Shown: positions 34,503 to 44,700, counted from the first letter of the stretch. The stretch is DNA of 64,000 nucleotides from Paracoccus contaminans (GCF_002105555.1 NZ_CP020612.1:1914001-1978000); one strand, 5' to 3'. Notes: generated by a model not told the origin, from the letters alone. Program-made: numbers and translations.

Positions 34503-35054
34503 ATGCGCATGGATGATCTGGGGCTGGAGCTGAAATTCGCGGCCGGCGCGCCGACCCTGACCGAGGGCAGCGTGATCGAGGGCTATGCCAGCCTGTTCGG
34601 GCTGGCCGACCAGGGCGGCGACATCGTGGCGCCCGGTGCCTATGCGGCCAGCCTGGCCCGGCTGGCGCAGGGCGGCGGCAAGGTGCGGATGCTGTGGCAG
34701 CACGATCCGGGCGAGCCGATCGGCATCTGGGACGATGTGCGCGAGGACGAGCGCGGCCTGTGGGTGCGCGGGCGGCTGCTGCCCGACATCGCGCGGGCGC
34801 GCGAGGCGGCGGCGCTGATCGCGGCGGGGGCCATCGACGGGCTGTCGATCGGCTATCGCACCATCCGGGCCGAGCGCGATGCGCAGAACCGGCGCGTGCT
34901 GACCGAGGTGGAGCTGTGGGAGGTATCGCTGGTGACCTTCCCGATGCTGCGCGAGGCCAAGGTCGGGCGCAAGTCGGGCGAGCGGGACGGCGAGGACAGC
35001 ATGGCCGCGCTGATCGGCGCGCTGCGCGCGGCGAGCGAGGCGCTGCGGCGCTGA
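34503..35054 (+). CDS. GTA prohead protease (g4), HK97/U35 family
   Basis: A serine protease that cleaves the capsid N-terminal scaffold during head maturation. 183 aa. Family marks: SVIEGYASLFGLADQGGDIV, the catalytic His in WQHDPGEPIGIW near residue 66, the catalytic Ser in IDGLSIGYRT near residue 118, and EVELWEVSLVTFPM. Standard position just before the capsid gene. Confidence 0.95.
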   Translation: MRMDDLGLELKFAAGAPTLTEGSVIEGYASLFGLADQGGDIVAPGAYAASLARLAQGGGKVRMLWQHDPGEPIGIWDDVREDERGLWVRGRLLPDIARAREAAALIAAGAIDGLSIGYRTIRAERDAQNRRVLTEVELWEVSLVTFPMLREAKVGRKSGERDGEDSMAALIGALRAASEALRR

Positions 35055-35191
35055 GCCAGGACACGGTCGGCCGGGGGGCAGGGCGCGCCGCGTCCCATCC
35101 GTGCCGGCCAACGGGGTGCGGCGCCATGCATGGGCGCCGGACGGCAGGCGGCGCCGCGCGCGCCCGCCATTTCTGACGAGGAGAGACGGGG

Positions 35192-36373
35192 ATGACCGAG
35201 AGGACGGCCGGGGAGGCCGAAGCCTTTGGCGGCGGCACGCCTGCCGGCGTGAGGGGCGCGATGGCCGAGTTCGTCAGCGAACTGAGGACTTTCCGCGACA
35301 CCATCGAACACAAGATGCAAGCACAGGAAAAACGCATGACCATGCTGGACCGCAAGACCGCCTTCCGCAGCCGCTCGCCGCTGTCGCACGCCGCCGAGGC
35401 CGAGGCCCCTCACCAGAAGGCCTTTGCCGCCTATCTGCGCCGCGGGGACGAGACGGGGATGCAGGGGCTGGCGCTGGAGGAAAAGGCCATGGCCTCGTCC
35501 ACGGACGGGGGCTATCTGGCCGCGCCGCAGATTTCCGAAGGGGTGCAGGCGGTGCTGCGCACCACCGGGTCGCTGCGGGCGCTGGCCAATGTCGTTCAGG
35601 TCGAGACCTCGAGCTATGAAGTCCTGATGGACAAGACCGACCTGGGCAGCGGCTGGGTCGGCGAGATCGCGGCCAGCGTCGAGACGGACAGCCCCCAGAT
35701 CGAGAAGATCGCCATCCCGCTGCACGAGCTGGCTGCCATGCCCAAGGCCACGCAGCGGCTGCTGGACGACGCCTCGTTCGATCTGGAAGGCTGGCTGGCC
35801 GAGCGGATCGCCGAGAAGTTCGCGCGCGCCGAGGCGGCGGCGTTCATCACCGGCAACGGCGTGGACAAGCCCAAGGGCATCCTGTCGGTTCCGACCGCCG
35901 CCAACGCCACCGCGACCGAGGCGCAGGTCGGCTTTGTCTCGACCGGCGTGGCGGGGGACTTTGCCGCGACGGCTCCGGGCAATGCGCTGATCGATCTGGT
36001 CTATGCGCTGGCCGCCCCCTATCGCGCCAATGCCGCATTCCTGATGAACAGCCGCGTGGCCGGCATGGTGCGCAAGCTGCGCGACGGCGACGGGCGCTAT
36101 CTGTGGGCGGACGGGCTGGCGGCGGGCGAGCCGGCGCGCCTTCTGGGCTATCCGGTGCTGATTTCCGAGGACATGCCCAACCCGGCCAACAACGCCAAGG
36201 CGGTTGCCTTCGGTGATTTCCGCCAAGCCTACACCATCGCCGAACGCCCGGACCTGCGCATCCTGCGCGATCCCTACTCGGCCAAGCCGCATGTGCTGTT
36301 CTATGCCACCAAGCGCATCGGCGGCGGTGTCGTCGATCCCCGTGCCTACAAGCTGCTGAACTTCGCCGTCTGA
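35192..36373 (+). CDS. GTA major capsid protein (g5), HK97 fold
   Basis: 393 aa. Residues 1-100 form a helical delta (scaffold) region (MAEFVSELRTFRDTIEHKMQ) that the protease should remove. The shell domain begins around SSTDGGYLAAPQISEGV, with VETSSYEVLMDK, LHELAAMPKATQRLLDDASF, AFITGNGVDKPKGIL and a C-terminal YATKRIGGGVVDPRAYKLL. GAGGAGAGACGGGG precedes the ATG. It is followed by 137 bp containing alternative inverted repeats. Confidence 0.96.
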   Translation: MTERTAGEAEAFGGGTPAGVRGAMAEFVSELRTFRDTIEHKMQAQEKRMTMLDRKTAFRSRSPLSHAAEAEAPHQKAFAAYLRRGDETGMQGLALEEKAMASSTDGGYLAAPQISEGVQAVLRTTGSLRALANVVQVETSSYEVLMDKTDLGSGWVGEIAASVETDSPQIEKIAIPLHELAAMPKATQRLLDDASFDLEGWLAERIAEKFARAEAAAFITGNGVDKPKGILSVPTAANATATEAQVGFVSTGVAGDFAATAPGNALIDLVYALAAPYRANAAFLMNSRVAGMVRKLRDGDGRYLWADGLAAGEPARLLGYPVLISEDMPNPANNAKAVAFGDFRQAYTIAERPDLRILRDPYSAKPHVLFYATKRIGGGVVDPRAYKLLNFAV

Positions 36374-36390
36374 GGGTGGCGAAGGGGGTC

Positions 36391-36465
36391 GTGGCGGCGG
36401 CCGGCCATCCTGGCTGAGCCAACTGTCCGCGCGTGCTGTGGCCGCAGGGCCGCCGCCACGGCCCT
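36391..36465 (+). promoter_or_regulatory. Two mutually exclusive hairpins between capsid and connector genes
   Basis: GTGGCGGCGGCC (36391-36402) is perfectly complementary to GGCCGCCGCCAC (36448-36459). The second arm also takes part in AGGGCCG (36446-36452) / CGGCCCT (36459-36465). Only one can form at a time. No U-tract follows. May lower expression of downstream genes relative to capsid, but GC-rich DNA yields such repeats readily. Confidence 0.35.
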
Positions 36466-36510
36466 GTTGTCCACGAACGGCAGCCGCGGCAGGAACGGGA
36501 GGTATCGGAA

Positions 36511-37122
36511 ATGTTGCTCGTCGAGGAAACGGCGCCGGCGCAAGGGGCGCTGCCCGTCGCCGCGCTGAAGGCCTATCTGCGGATGGGCACGGGGTTCGAG
36601 CCGGTCGCGGATGCGACCGAGGATGCGGCGCTGGCAGGGTTCCTGCGGGCCGCCATTGCCACGGTCGAGGCGCGCACCGGCAAGGTTCTGCTGACGCGGG
36701 TGTTCCGTCTGCGGCTGGAGGATTGGCGCGACCCCGCCGGGCAGGCCCTGCCGCTTGCCCCTGCGCTGTCCGTCCAATCGGTCGAGATGACCGACCGGGG
36801 GGGCGCCGTGACGCCCGTTCCGCCCGCCGCCTGGCGGCTGGTCCCCGACAGCCAGCGCCCCATCCTGGCCCCCACCGGCGCCAGCCTGCCCGCGGTGCCG
36901 ATGGGCGGGTCGGTGACCGTCCGCTTCGAGGCCGGGTTCGGAACGACATGGGACAGCGTGCCGGGCGATCTGGCGCAGGCGGTTCTGATGCTGGCGGCGC
37001 GATACTATGAGGATCGCGGCTTTGACGGCGGGCAGAACATCGCCCTGCCCCATGGGGTGAGCGCGCTGATCGAGCGCTGGCGGGCGGTTCGGACGCTGGC
37101 CGGCCGGGGCGGCCGGCCATGA
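36511..37122 (+). CDS. GTA head-tail connector / adaptor (g6)
   Basis: 203 aa, phage gp6-like connector that docks below the portal. Core features: LPVAALKAYLRMG near residue 14, EDAALAGFLRAAIATVEART near residue 36, and DLAQAVLMLAARYYEDRGFD near residue 153. The ATG is preceded by GGGAGG; an in-frame start further upstream lacks a ribosome site. The stop overlaps the next start by 4 nt. Confidence 0.9.
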   Translation: MLLVEETAPAQGALPVAALKAYLRMGTGFEPVADATEDAALAGFLRAAIATVEARTGKVLLTRVFRLRLEDWRDPAGQALPLAPALSVQSVEMTDRGGAVTPVPPAAWRLVPDSQRPILAPTGASLPAVPMGGSVTVRFEAGFGTTWDSVPGDLAQAVLMLAARYYEDRGFDGGQNIALPHGVSALIERWRAVRTLAGRGGRP

Positions 37123-37457
37123 GCGCGCCGCGTCTTGCCGTGCCGCTTGTTCTGGAAAGCCCGGAACGGGTGGCGGATGGGATGGGCGGCTATCGCATGG
37201 TCTGGCGCCCCAGGGGGGTTCTTTACGCGGCGATGCGCGCCGGGACGGGCGCCGAGCGGCAGGCCGAGGTGGGCGCCGAAAGCGTCGTGTCCTGGCGCAT
37301 CACGGTGCGCGGCGCGCGCGAGGGCGATCCGCGCCGGCCCCGGCCGGAACAGCGCTTCCGCATGGGCGCGCGGCTGTTCCGCATCGAGGCGGTCGCCGAG
37401 TCCGGGTCGGCCGGGCAGTGGCTGGACTGCATCGCACGAGAGGAGAGATATTCATGA
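37119..37457 (+). CDS. GTA head-tail adaptor / stopper (g7)
   Basis: 112 aa, predicted beta-rich, of the phage head-closure family (SPP1 gp16-like): VLESPERVADGMGGYRMVWR, SWRITVRGAREGDPRRPRPE, QRFRMGARLFRIEAVAESG. It closes the head after packaging. ATGA overlaps on both sides place it firmly in the connector block. Confidence 0.9.
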   Translation: MSAPRLAVPLVLESPERVADGMGGYRMVWRPRGVLYAAMRAGTGAERQAEVGAESVVSWRITVRGAREGDPRRPRPEQRFRMGARLFRIEAVAESGSAGQWLDCIAREERYS

Positions 37458-37885
37458 GCTTTCATGCCTCGGCCGCGTTGCAGGCGGCCGTCTATCAGAC
37501 CCTGCGCACCGATCCGGGCGTGGCGGCGGCGGTGGGGGATGCAATCTATGACGCCATGCCCGCCCAGCCGCCCGCGGGAACCTATGTGGCGCTCGGCCCC
37601 GAGGATGTCGCGGACGCCGGCGACATGACCGGCGGGGGGGCGCGGCACGATTTCATCATCTCGGTCCTGTCGGGATCCGAGGACACCGGCGGCTTTGCCC
37701 CGGTCAAGACCGCCGCCGCGGCGGTGGTGGACGCGCTCGAGGATGCCGCCCCGGTCCTGGGGCGCGGCCATCTGGCGGCGTTGTGGTTCGTCGGCGCGCG
37801 CGCCCGGCGATCGGATGGCGGCGCAGGGCGGCGCGTGGACCTGACGTTCCGCGCGCGCATCGACCTGGGCCAGAGGGCAGCTTGA
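37454..37885 (+). CDS. GTA tail terminator (g8), DUF3168
   Basis: 143 aa starting MSFHASAALQAAVYQTLRTD, with DAIYDAMPAQPPAGTYVALG and HDFIISVLSGSEDTGGFAPV, the DUF3168 pattern of siphovirus tail-completion proteins. It caps the tail tube where it meets the head. The start overlaps the g7 stop. Confidence 0.9.
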   Translation: MSFHASAALQAAVYQTLRTDPGVAAAVGDAIYDAMPAQPPAGTYVALGPEDVADAGDMTGGGARHDFIISVLSGSEDTGGFAPVKTAAAAVVDALEDAAPVLGRGHLAALWFVGARARRSDGGAGRRVDLTFRARIDLGQRAA

Positions 37886-37901
37886 AAGAAGGGGACGCAG
37901 C

Positions 37902-38318
37902 ATGGCTGTGCAGAATGGACGCGATCTGCTGATCAAGATGGACATGACCGGCACCGGCACGTTCGAGACCATCGCCGGGCTGCGTGCGACGCGGCTGGGC
38001 TTCAACGCCGAGACGATCGACGTGACCTCGACCGCCAGCGCGGGCGGCTGGCGCGAGCTGCTGGGGGGCGCGGGGGTGCGCTCTGCCTCGATCTCCGGCT
38101 CCGGCGTGTTCCGGGACGAGGCGACGGACGCGCGGGCGCGGCAGGTGTTCTTTGATGGCGAGGTGCCGCGCTGCCAGGTGGTGATCCCCGACTTCGGCAC
38201 CGTCGAGGGGCCGTTCCAGATCACCGGGCTGGAATATTCGGGCAGCTACAATGGCGAGGCGACCTATGAGATGACGCTCGCCTCGGCCGGGGCGCTGCAG
38301 TTCGTGGCGGCGATCTGA
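37902..38318 (+). CDS. GTA major tail tube protein (g9)
   Basis: 138 aa, TP901-1-type major tail protein: MAVQNGRDLLIKMDMTGTGT, TIAGLRATRLGFNAETIDVT, FEGEVP-like FFDGEVPRCQVVIPDFG, and the end block YNGEATYEMTLASAGALQF. Polymerises into the tail tube. A ribosome site (AAAGAAGGGG) precedes it. The stop overlaps g10 by one base. Confidence 0.93.
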   Translation: MAVQNGRDLLIKMDMTGTGTFETIAGLRATRLGFNAETIDVTSTASAGGWRELLGGAGVRSASISGSGVFRDEATDARARQVFFDGEVPRCQVVIPDFGTVEGPFQITGLEYSGSYNGEATYEMTLASAGALQFVAAI

Positions 38319-38632
38319 TGGCCAACCCCCATCGCGGCGAGGTGGCCGTCATGCTCGACGGCCGCCGCCATGTCGCCCGGCTGACCCTCGGCGCGCTGGC
38401 CTCGCTGGAGGCCGATCTGGGCGAGCCGAGCCTGATCGGGGTGATCGAGCGGTTCGAGAGCGGCCGCTTTGCCAGCCGGGACGTGCTGGCGGTGCTGGTC
38501 GCGGGCCTGCGGGGCGGCGGCTGGCAGGGTGAGGCGGCCGATCTGATGACGGCCGAGTTCGACGGCGGGCCGATCGCCGCGGCGCGGGCGGCCGCCGAGC
38601 TGCTGGCGCGGGCCTTTCATGGCGCGGGCTGA
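38318..38632 (+). CDS. GTA tail assembly chaperone (g10), GTA_TAC type
   Basis: 104 aa: MANPHRGEVAVMLDGRRHVA, LTLGALASLEADLGEPSLIG, then VLAVLVAGLRGGGW. This matches the GTA-TAC family, counterpart of lambda gpG-type chaperones that coat the tape measure during tail assembly. Overlaps its partner gene downstream, as chaperone pairs usually do. Confidence 0.88.
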   Translation: MANPHRGEVAVMLDGRRHVARLTLGALASLEADLGEPSLIGVIERFESGRFASRDVLAVLVAGLRGGGWQGEAADLMTAEFDGGPIAAARAAAELLARAFHGAG

Positions 38633-39047
38633 GGATGGGGGCCGGGCGGCGGGCGGGGAGGCCTGTCGCCCGGCGGAGGAAGGCGCCAGCGCCGCCGATC
38701 CTGCCGGCAGCGCGCGCAGGGCCGCAATGGCCGGGGCGGGTGCCCCCGCCGCGGGCACCCGCCGGCCTGGTGCCTATCCCGCGGGGCTGGACTGGGCGGG
38801 GCTGATGCGGGCAGGCCTGCGCGGCCTGGGGCTGAAGCCGGGCGAGTTCTGGGATCTGACCCCGGCCGAGCTCGCGCTGATGCTGGGGATCGATTTCGGG
38901 GCCGCCGCGATGACGCGCGCGCGCCTTGGCGATCTGATGGCCCGCTTTCCGGACGGCGCGGCGGCGGGCGGGGCGGGCGATCCGCGGGCAGGCCCCAAGC
39001 CTGCGCGCATGAACCAACAGGACAGGAGACAGGCCGATGGCGGATAG
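38619..39047 (+). CDS. GTA phage tail assembly chaperone (g10.1)
   Basis: 142 aa. A variable Ala/Gly-rich N-terminus of about 50 residues precedes a conserved C-terminal part: LDWAGLMRAGLRGLGLKPGE, FWDLTPAELALMLGID. This short domain is the usual g10.1. Upstream ATG is used because it overlaps g10; an inner ATG (MAGAGAPAAG) could be the real start. Together with g10 it resembles the gpG/gpGT pair, here as overlapping genes rather than a programmed frameshift. Confidence 0.85.
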   Translation: MARAEDGGRAAGGEACRPAEEGASAADPAGSARRAAMAGAGAPAAGTRRPGAYPAGLDWAGLMRAGLRGLGLKPGEFWDLTPAELALMLGIDFGAAAMTRARLGDLMARFPDGAAAGGAGDPRAGPKPARMNQQDRRQADGG

Positions 39048-39708
39048 GGACGGCTTCGCAAGCGGCTCGGACCAGGACGGGCTTGAGCGGCTGGGCAGCA
39101 GGCTGGAGCAGTCGGGACGGATGACGGCCGCCTTCGAGGCGGAGCTGAGCCGCCTTGCCCAGTCGATGAGCCGCACCGGGCGCGAGGTCACGACGCTGAG
39201 CGCGGGGTTTGGCGGCGGGCTCAGGCGGGCTTTTGACAGCGTGGCCCTTGACGGGGCGAAGCTGTCGGACGCGTTGAAGGGCATTGCCCGCAACATGGCC
39301 GATACCGTCTATGCCGTGGCGATGAAACCTGTGCAGCAGGCGGTTTCAGGGGCGCTGGCCCAGGGGGTCAGCAGCCTTGTCTCGGGCGCGCTGCCTTTCG
39401 CGGATGGCGCGGCCTTCAGCCAGGGCCGGGTCATGCCGTTCGCCAGGGGCGGGGTTGTCAGCCAGCCCACCCATTTCCCCATGCGCGGGGCGACCGGCCT
39501 GATGGGCGAGGCCGGTCCCGAGGCGATCATGCCGCTGCGCCGCGGGGCCGATGGGCGGCTGGGCGTTGCCGCAGGCGGCGGGGCCGGGCGGGCGATGAAC
39601 GTGACCTTCAACGTATCCACCCCCGATGTCGCGGGCTTTCGCCGCAGTCAGGGACAGATTGCCGCCTCGCTGGGCCGCATGATGGCGCGCGGCGAAAGGA
39701 ACGCATGA
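39037..39708 (+). CDS. GTA short tape measure protein (g11)
   Basis: 223 aa, far shorter than phage tape measures but normal for GTAs, whose tails are about 50 nm. Coiled-coil N-terminal half (SRLEQSGRMTAAFEAELSRL), a hydrophobic middle (AVSGALAQGVSSLVSGALPF), and the tail-tip motif GVVSQPTHFPM...TGLMGEAGPEAIMPL. The C-terminus has VTFNVSTPDVAGFRRSQGQI. Overlaps neighbours on both sides. Confidence 0.9.
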   Translation: MADRDGFASGSDQDGLERLGSRLEQSGRMTAAFEAELSRLAQSMSRTGREVTTLSAGFGGGLRRAFDSVALDGAKLSDALKGIARNMADTVYAVAMKPVQQAVSGALAQGVSSLVSGALPFADGAAFSQGRVMPFARGGVVSQPTHFPMRGATGLMGEAGPEAIMPLRRGADGRLGVAAGGGAGRAMNVTFNVSTPDVAGFRRSQGQIAASLGRMMARGERNA

Positions 39709-40340
39709 TGGCCTTTCACGAAATCCAGTTTCCGCCGCGCCTGTCCTTCGGCTCGGCCGGCGGGCCCGAGCGGCGCACCGAGATCGTCACGCTGGCCAAC
39801 GGCTTTGAGGAACGCAACAGCCCCTGGGCCCATTCGCGGCGCCGCTATGACGCGGGGGTGGGGATGCGCAGCCTTGACGACATGGCCGCCCTGATCGCCT
39901 TTTTCGAGGCGCGGGCCGGGCAGCTGCACGGCTTCCGATGGAAGGACTGGGCCGATTACAGCTCGGCCCTGCCCAGCCGGGGCGTCAGCGCCACTGACCA
40001 GCTGATCGGGCAGGGGGACGGGCGCAGCGTATCGTTCCAGCTGTCCAAGCTGTATCGCTCGGGCGATGAGGGCTATCGGCGGCCGATCCTCAAGCCGGTT
40101 CCGGGCACTGTGCGGGTTGCCATCGGCGATGTCGAGCAGTTCGAGACGGTCGATTTTACTGTCAATTATGCGACCGGCCTGATCACGCTGAATATGGCGC
40201 CCATGGCCGATGCGCCGATCACCGCGGGGTTCGAATTCGACGTGCCGGTGCGCTTTGACACCGACCGGATCGCCGTATCGGTCGCATCCTTCAACGCCGG
40301 AGAGGTGCCCCATGTGCCCGTCATCGAGGTGCGCCAATGA
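39705..40340 (+). CDS. GTA distal tail protein (g12), DUF2460
   Basis: 211 aa: MAFHEIQFPPRLSFGSAGGP, RRTEIVTLANGFEERNSPWA, then FFEARAGQLHGFRWKDWADY, all typical of DUF2460 (COG5448). It forms the ring joining tail tube and hub. The start forms ATGATGG with the g11 stop inside; either of two adjacent ATGs may be used. Confidence 0.93.
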   Translation: MMAFHEIQFPPRLSFGSAGGPERRTEIVTLANGFEERNSPWAHSRRRYDAGVGMRSLDDMAALIAFFEARAGQLHGFRWKDWADYSSALPSRGVSATDQLIGQGDGRSVSFQLSKLYRSGDEGYRRPILKPVPGTVRVAIGDVEQFETVDFTVNYATGLITLNMAPMADAPITAGFEFDVPVRFDTDRIAVSVASFNAGEVPHVPVIEVRQ

Positions 40341-41224
40341 GCGGGGCCGTGCTTTTGCCCGCAGGCGCCGGCGCAGCGCAGGCCCGCGCCGAGACGACGA
40401 CGATCGCCCGCGCCTGGGCGGTCACGCGCGCCGACGGCCTGACACTGGGCTTTACCGACCATGACGGGGCGCTGTCCTTCGAGGGTTTGACCTTCCGCCC
40501 CGATGCGGGGCTAACGGCGCAGGCGCTGGTGCAGGGGCTGGGCCTGTCGGTGGACAATACCGAGGCGCAGGGCATCCTGTCGGACGAGGCGATCACCGCC
40601 TCGGATCTAGACGCAGGGCGCTGGGACGGCGCCGAGATGCGCCTGTGGGAGGTGGACTGGACCGCACCCGAGCAGCGTCGGCTGGTGTTCCGCGGGGCGC
40701 TGGGCGAGGTCAGCCACGCGCATGGCGCCTATCGCGCCGAGCTGCGCGGCCTGGCAGAGCTGCTGAACCGCCCGCAGGGGCGGGTCTATCACGGGCGCTG
40801 CTCGGCGCTGCTGGGAGACAGCAGATGCCGGTTTGACACCGGCCGCGAAGGCTTTCACGCTGAAGGGCGTATCGCCTCGGTTGGCGAGGGGGGGGCGCGG
40901 ATCGCCCTGGAGGGCATGCCTGCCTTCGAGGGGGGCTGGTTCGATCACGGGCAGGTGCAGTTTCTGGATGGAGCGTCCGCCGGCCTGACCGGCTGGATCA
41001 AGACCGACGCGGTTCCGGCCCCAGGAATGCGCGCGCTGGACCTGTGGACCGCGCCGGGCGCCCGCCCGGCCGCCGGGGACGGGGTGCGGCTGGTCGCAGG
41101 ATGCGACAAGCGGGCCGACTCATGCCGGATGAAGTTCCAGAATTTCCTGAACTTCCGCGGCTTTCCTCATCTGCCCCCCGAAGACTGGATGATTGCGCCG
41201 CAGGCGAATGGGGACGGGCGATGA
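40337..41224 (+). CDS. GTA tail hub protein (g13), DUF2163
   Basis: 295 aa, DUF2163: TIARAWAVTRADGLTLGFTD, SVDNTEAQGILSDEAITASD, GRVYHGRCSALLGDSRCRFD, and a C-terminal CDKRADSCRMKFQNFLNFRG. The C-terminal cysteines (CDK...C) are characteristic; in the Rhodobacter GTA structure this iron-sulfur-type hub protein sits at the baseplate. Overlaps g12 and g14 by ATGA. Confidence 0.92.
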   Translation: MSGAVLLPAGAGAAQARAETTTIARAWAVTRADGLTLGFTDHDGALSFEGLTFRPDAGLTAQALVQGLGLSVDNTEAQGILSDEAITASDLDAGRWDGAEMRLWEVDWTAPEQRRLVFRGALGEVSHAHGAYRAELRGLAELLNRPQGRVYHGRCSALLGDSRCRFDTGREGFHAEGRIASVGEGGARIALEGMPAFEGGWFDHGQVQFLDGASAGLTGWIKTDAVPAPGMRALDLWTAPGARPAAGDGVRLVAGCDKRADSCRMKFQNFLNFRGFPHLPPEDWMIAPQANGDGR

Positions 41225-41658
41225 ACCTGCGCGCGGCCGAAATCGCCCGGTCCTGGATCGGCACGCCCTATGTTCATCAGGGATCGGCGCAAGGGGCGGG
41301 GACCGACTGCCTGGGGCTGATCCGCGGCGTGTGGCGCGCGCTTTACGGGGGCGAGCCAGAGGCCCCGCCCCCCTATACGGCGGATTGGGGCGAGGCGGGA
41401 CGGGACGAGCTGCTGCACGCAGCCGCATTGCGCAACCTTGTCCTTGTGCACCCCGATGCGCCCGAGGCCGTGGGCGAGGTGCTGCTGTTCCGCATGCGGG
41501 CGGGGGGCGTTGCCAAGCATCTGGGGCTGCGCACCGGGCTGGGCGAGGCGGCGCGCTTTGTCCACGCCTATGACCGCCACGGCGTCGTGGAAAGCCCGCT
41601 TTCCGCCCCCTGGGCGGCGCGGGTCGCGGCGCGGTTCCGCTGGCCTGCCGCGGTCTGA
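41221..41658 (+). CDS. GTA NlpC/P60 cell-wall peptidase (g14)
   Basis: 145 aa. Starts MNLRAAEIARSWIGTPYVHQ. The catalytic Cys is in GTDCLGLIRGVWRALYG near residue 30 and the His in AKHLGLRTG near residue 98. Baseplate peptidase that opens peptidoglycan of the recipient during DNA delivery. The ATG overlaps the g13 stop. Confidence 0.94.
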   Translation: MNLRAAEIARSWIGTPYVHQGSAQGAGTDCLGLIRGVWRALYGGEPEAPPPYTADWGEAGRDELLHAAALRNLVLVHPDAPEAVGEVLLFRMRAGGVAKHLGLRTGLGEAARFVHAYDRHGVVESPLSAPWAARVAARFRWPAAV

Positions 41659-41749
41659 CCCGGCGGCGCCCGATGCGCGCCAGGGGCTGCGCCCACGGCC
41701 CGGCGGACCGCCGCGGGCGGGCCACTGCAACATGAAAGGGAGAGAGGCG

Positions 41750-44700
41750 ATGGCGACCATACTTCTGGCGGCGGCCGGCGCGTCGGTGGGCGCGGGCTTT
41801 GGCGGGACGGTGCTGGGTCTGACCGGGGCCGTCATCGGCCGCGCCGTGGGCGCCACCGTCGGGCAGGTGATCGATCAGCGGCTGCTGGGCGGGGGCGCAA
41901 AGCCCGTCGAAACGGGGCGCATCGACCGCCTGCGCCTGCAGACGGCGGGCGAGGGCACCGCGATTGCGCGCCTGTGGGGGCAGATGCGGATGCCGGGACA
42001 TGTCATCTGGGCCTCGCCCGTGACCGAGATCAGCCGGACCGAGGAGGTGGGCGGCAAGGGCACGAGCGCCAGCGTCACCGAACTGACCTATCGGCTGAGC
42101 CTGGCGATCGCGCTGTGCGAAGGGCCGATCCTGTCGGTCGGCCGCGTCTGGGCTGACGGAGAGGAGATCGACCCGGCGCTGCTGAACATGCGGGCCTATG
42201 GCGGGGGCGAATCGCAGCTGCCCGATCCGGTCATCGTCGCGCATGAGGGCGAGGCCGCGCCCGCCTATCGCGGCACCGCCTATGTCGTGCTTGAGGATCT
42301 GGCGCTGGAGCGGTGGGGCAACCGCGTGCCGCAGCTGTCCTTCGAGGTGACGCGGGGGCTGGCCGGGTCAGCCTCGCTGGCCGAGAATGTCGAGGCGGTC
42401 GCGCTGATCCCCGGCACGGGCGAATATGCGCTGGCGACCGGCGATGTCTCGATCGACCTGGGGCTGGGCGAAACGCGCGTTCTGAACCGCAATACGCCCA
42501 TGGGCGGAACGGATTTTCAGGTTTCGCTGGCAACCCTGGGGCGCGAGCTGCCCAAGGTCGGGTCGGTCTCGCTGGTCGTGTCATGGTTCGGCGACGACTT
42601 GCGCGCGGCGCGCTGCACGGTGCGGCCCAAGGTCGAGCAGAAGCTGAACGACGGGCAGGAAATGCCCTGGCGGGCCGGCGGCATCACCCGTGCCGAGGCG
42701 GCCGAGATCGTGCGCAAGGACGGCCGCTCGGTCTATGGGGGCACGCCGGCCGATGGCTCGGTCATCCAGGCGATCCGCGCGATCCGCGCATCAGGCAAGG
42801 CGGCGGTGTTCTATCCCTTTATCCTGATGGAGCAGATGGCGAGCAACGGCCTGCCCGATCCCTGGACGGGCGCGAGGGACCAGCCGGTCATGCCCTGGCG
42901 CGGCCGTATCACGAGTTCGGCGGCGGCCGGGCGCAAGGGATCGCCCGACGGCACCGCAGCCGCGGATGCCGAGGTCGCCGCCTTTTTCGGCACCGCCGCG
43001 CCCGCCGACTTTCGTGTGCAGGGGGGCGCGGTTCATTATTCGGGGCCTGACGAATGGTCCTATCGCCGCTTCATCCTGCATTATGCGCATCTGTGCGCGC
43101 TGGCGGGCGGGGTCGATGCCTTCCTGATCGGGTCCGAGATGATCGGCCTGACCCAGATCAGGGGCGCGGGCGGGCGCTATCCCGCGGTCGCGGCCCTGCG
43201 CGCCCTTGCGGCGGATGTGCGCGGCATCCTCGGCCCGGCGGTCAAGCTGGGCTATGCCGCGGACTGGAGCGAGTATTTCGGCCACCATCCGGGCGGGGAC
43301 GAGGCGGTATTCCATCTGGACCCGCTGTGGGGGGATGCCAATATCGACTTTGTCGGCATCGACAATTACATGCCGCTGTCGGACTGGCGCGAGGGCGAGG
43401 CGCATCTGGACGCCCATTGGGGCGACATCCACAACCCCGCCTATCTGGGCGCGAATGTCTGCGGCGGCGAGGGATATGAGTGGTATTACCGCAGCGACGC
43501 GGACCGCGATGCCCAGATCCGCACGCCGATCACCGATGGCCAGGGCGAGCCGTGGATCTGGCGCTACAAGGATCTGCGGGGCTGGTGGTCGAACTGGCAT
43601 TACAATCGGGGCGCTGACGGCACACGCGCAGCCGAGCCGACGGCATGGGTGCCGGGATCCAAGCCGATCTGGTTCACCGAATACGGCTGCGCGGCGCTGG
43701 ACAAGGCCACGAACCAGCCCAACAAGTTCCTCGATGCGCTGAGCAGCGAATCGATGCTGCCCTGGTATTCGGACGGGCGCCGCGACGATGCGATCCAGGC
43801 CGCCTATGTCGATGCCGTCACCGCCTATTGGCGTGACCCGGCCAACAACCCGGAACGGGCGGGCGGCGGGCGGATGGTCGATCTGTCGCGCGCCCATGTC
43901 TGGTGCTGGGATGCGCGGCCCTATCCGGCCTTTCCCGCCCGCAGCGACCTGTGGGCGGACGGCCCGGCATGGGAACGGGGCCACTGGCTGAACGGGCGGG
44001 CCACGGCGCTGCCGCTGAAGGACGTGGTGGCGAATATCTGCCGCGCCTCGGGTCTGGGCGCTGTCGATGCCGGCGGGCTGCACGGCCTCGTGCGGGGATA
44101 TTGCGTCGGGGGAGCCGAAAGCGGCCGTTCGGTTCTGCAGCCGCTGATGCTTGCCCATGGTTTCGACGCCGTCGAACGCGACGGCGCGCTGCGCTTTGCC
44201 ATGCGCGACGGAAGGCTGGACGAGACGGTTCCGGCCGAAGACCTGGCCGTCACCGAGGACGCCACCGGGCTGGAGATCACGCGTGCCCCGGCGGCGGAAC
44301 TTGTCGGCCGGGTGCGGGTGAGCCTGGTCGAGGCGGGCGCGGATTACGCCACCCGCACCGCCGAGGCGGCCCTGCCGGACGCCGAGCGCATCAGCGTGTC
44401 CGACAGCGATCTGCCGATGGCGCTGACCCTTGCCGAGGGCCATTCCATCGCCGCGCGCTGGCTGGCCGAATCGAAGGTTGCGCAGGTGACGGCGCGCTTT
44501 GCGCTGCCGCCGTCGCGCGCCCATCTTGGGCCGGGCGATGTGCTGGCCATCGAGGGTGAGGGAACGCGCTGGCGCATCGACCGGGTGGAACGGGCGGGCG
44601 CCGTCCTTGTCGATGCGGTGCGCGTCGAGCCGGGCGTCTATCGTCCGGCCGTGCAGCCCCTCGAGGGGCCGCGCGGCAAGGCGCATGTGGCGCCCGGCCC

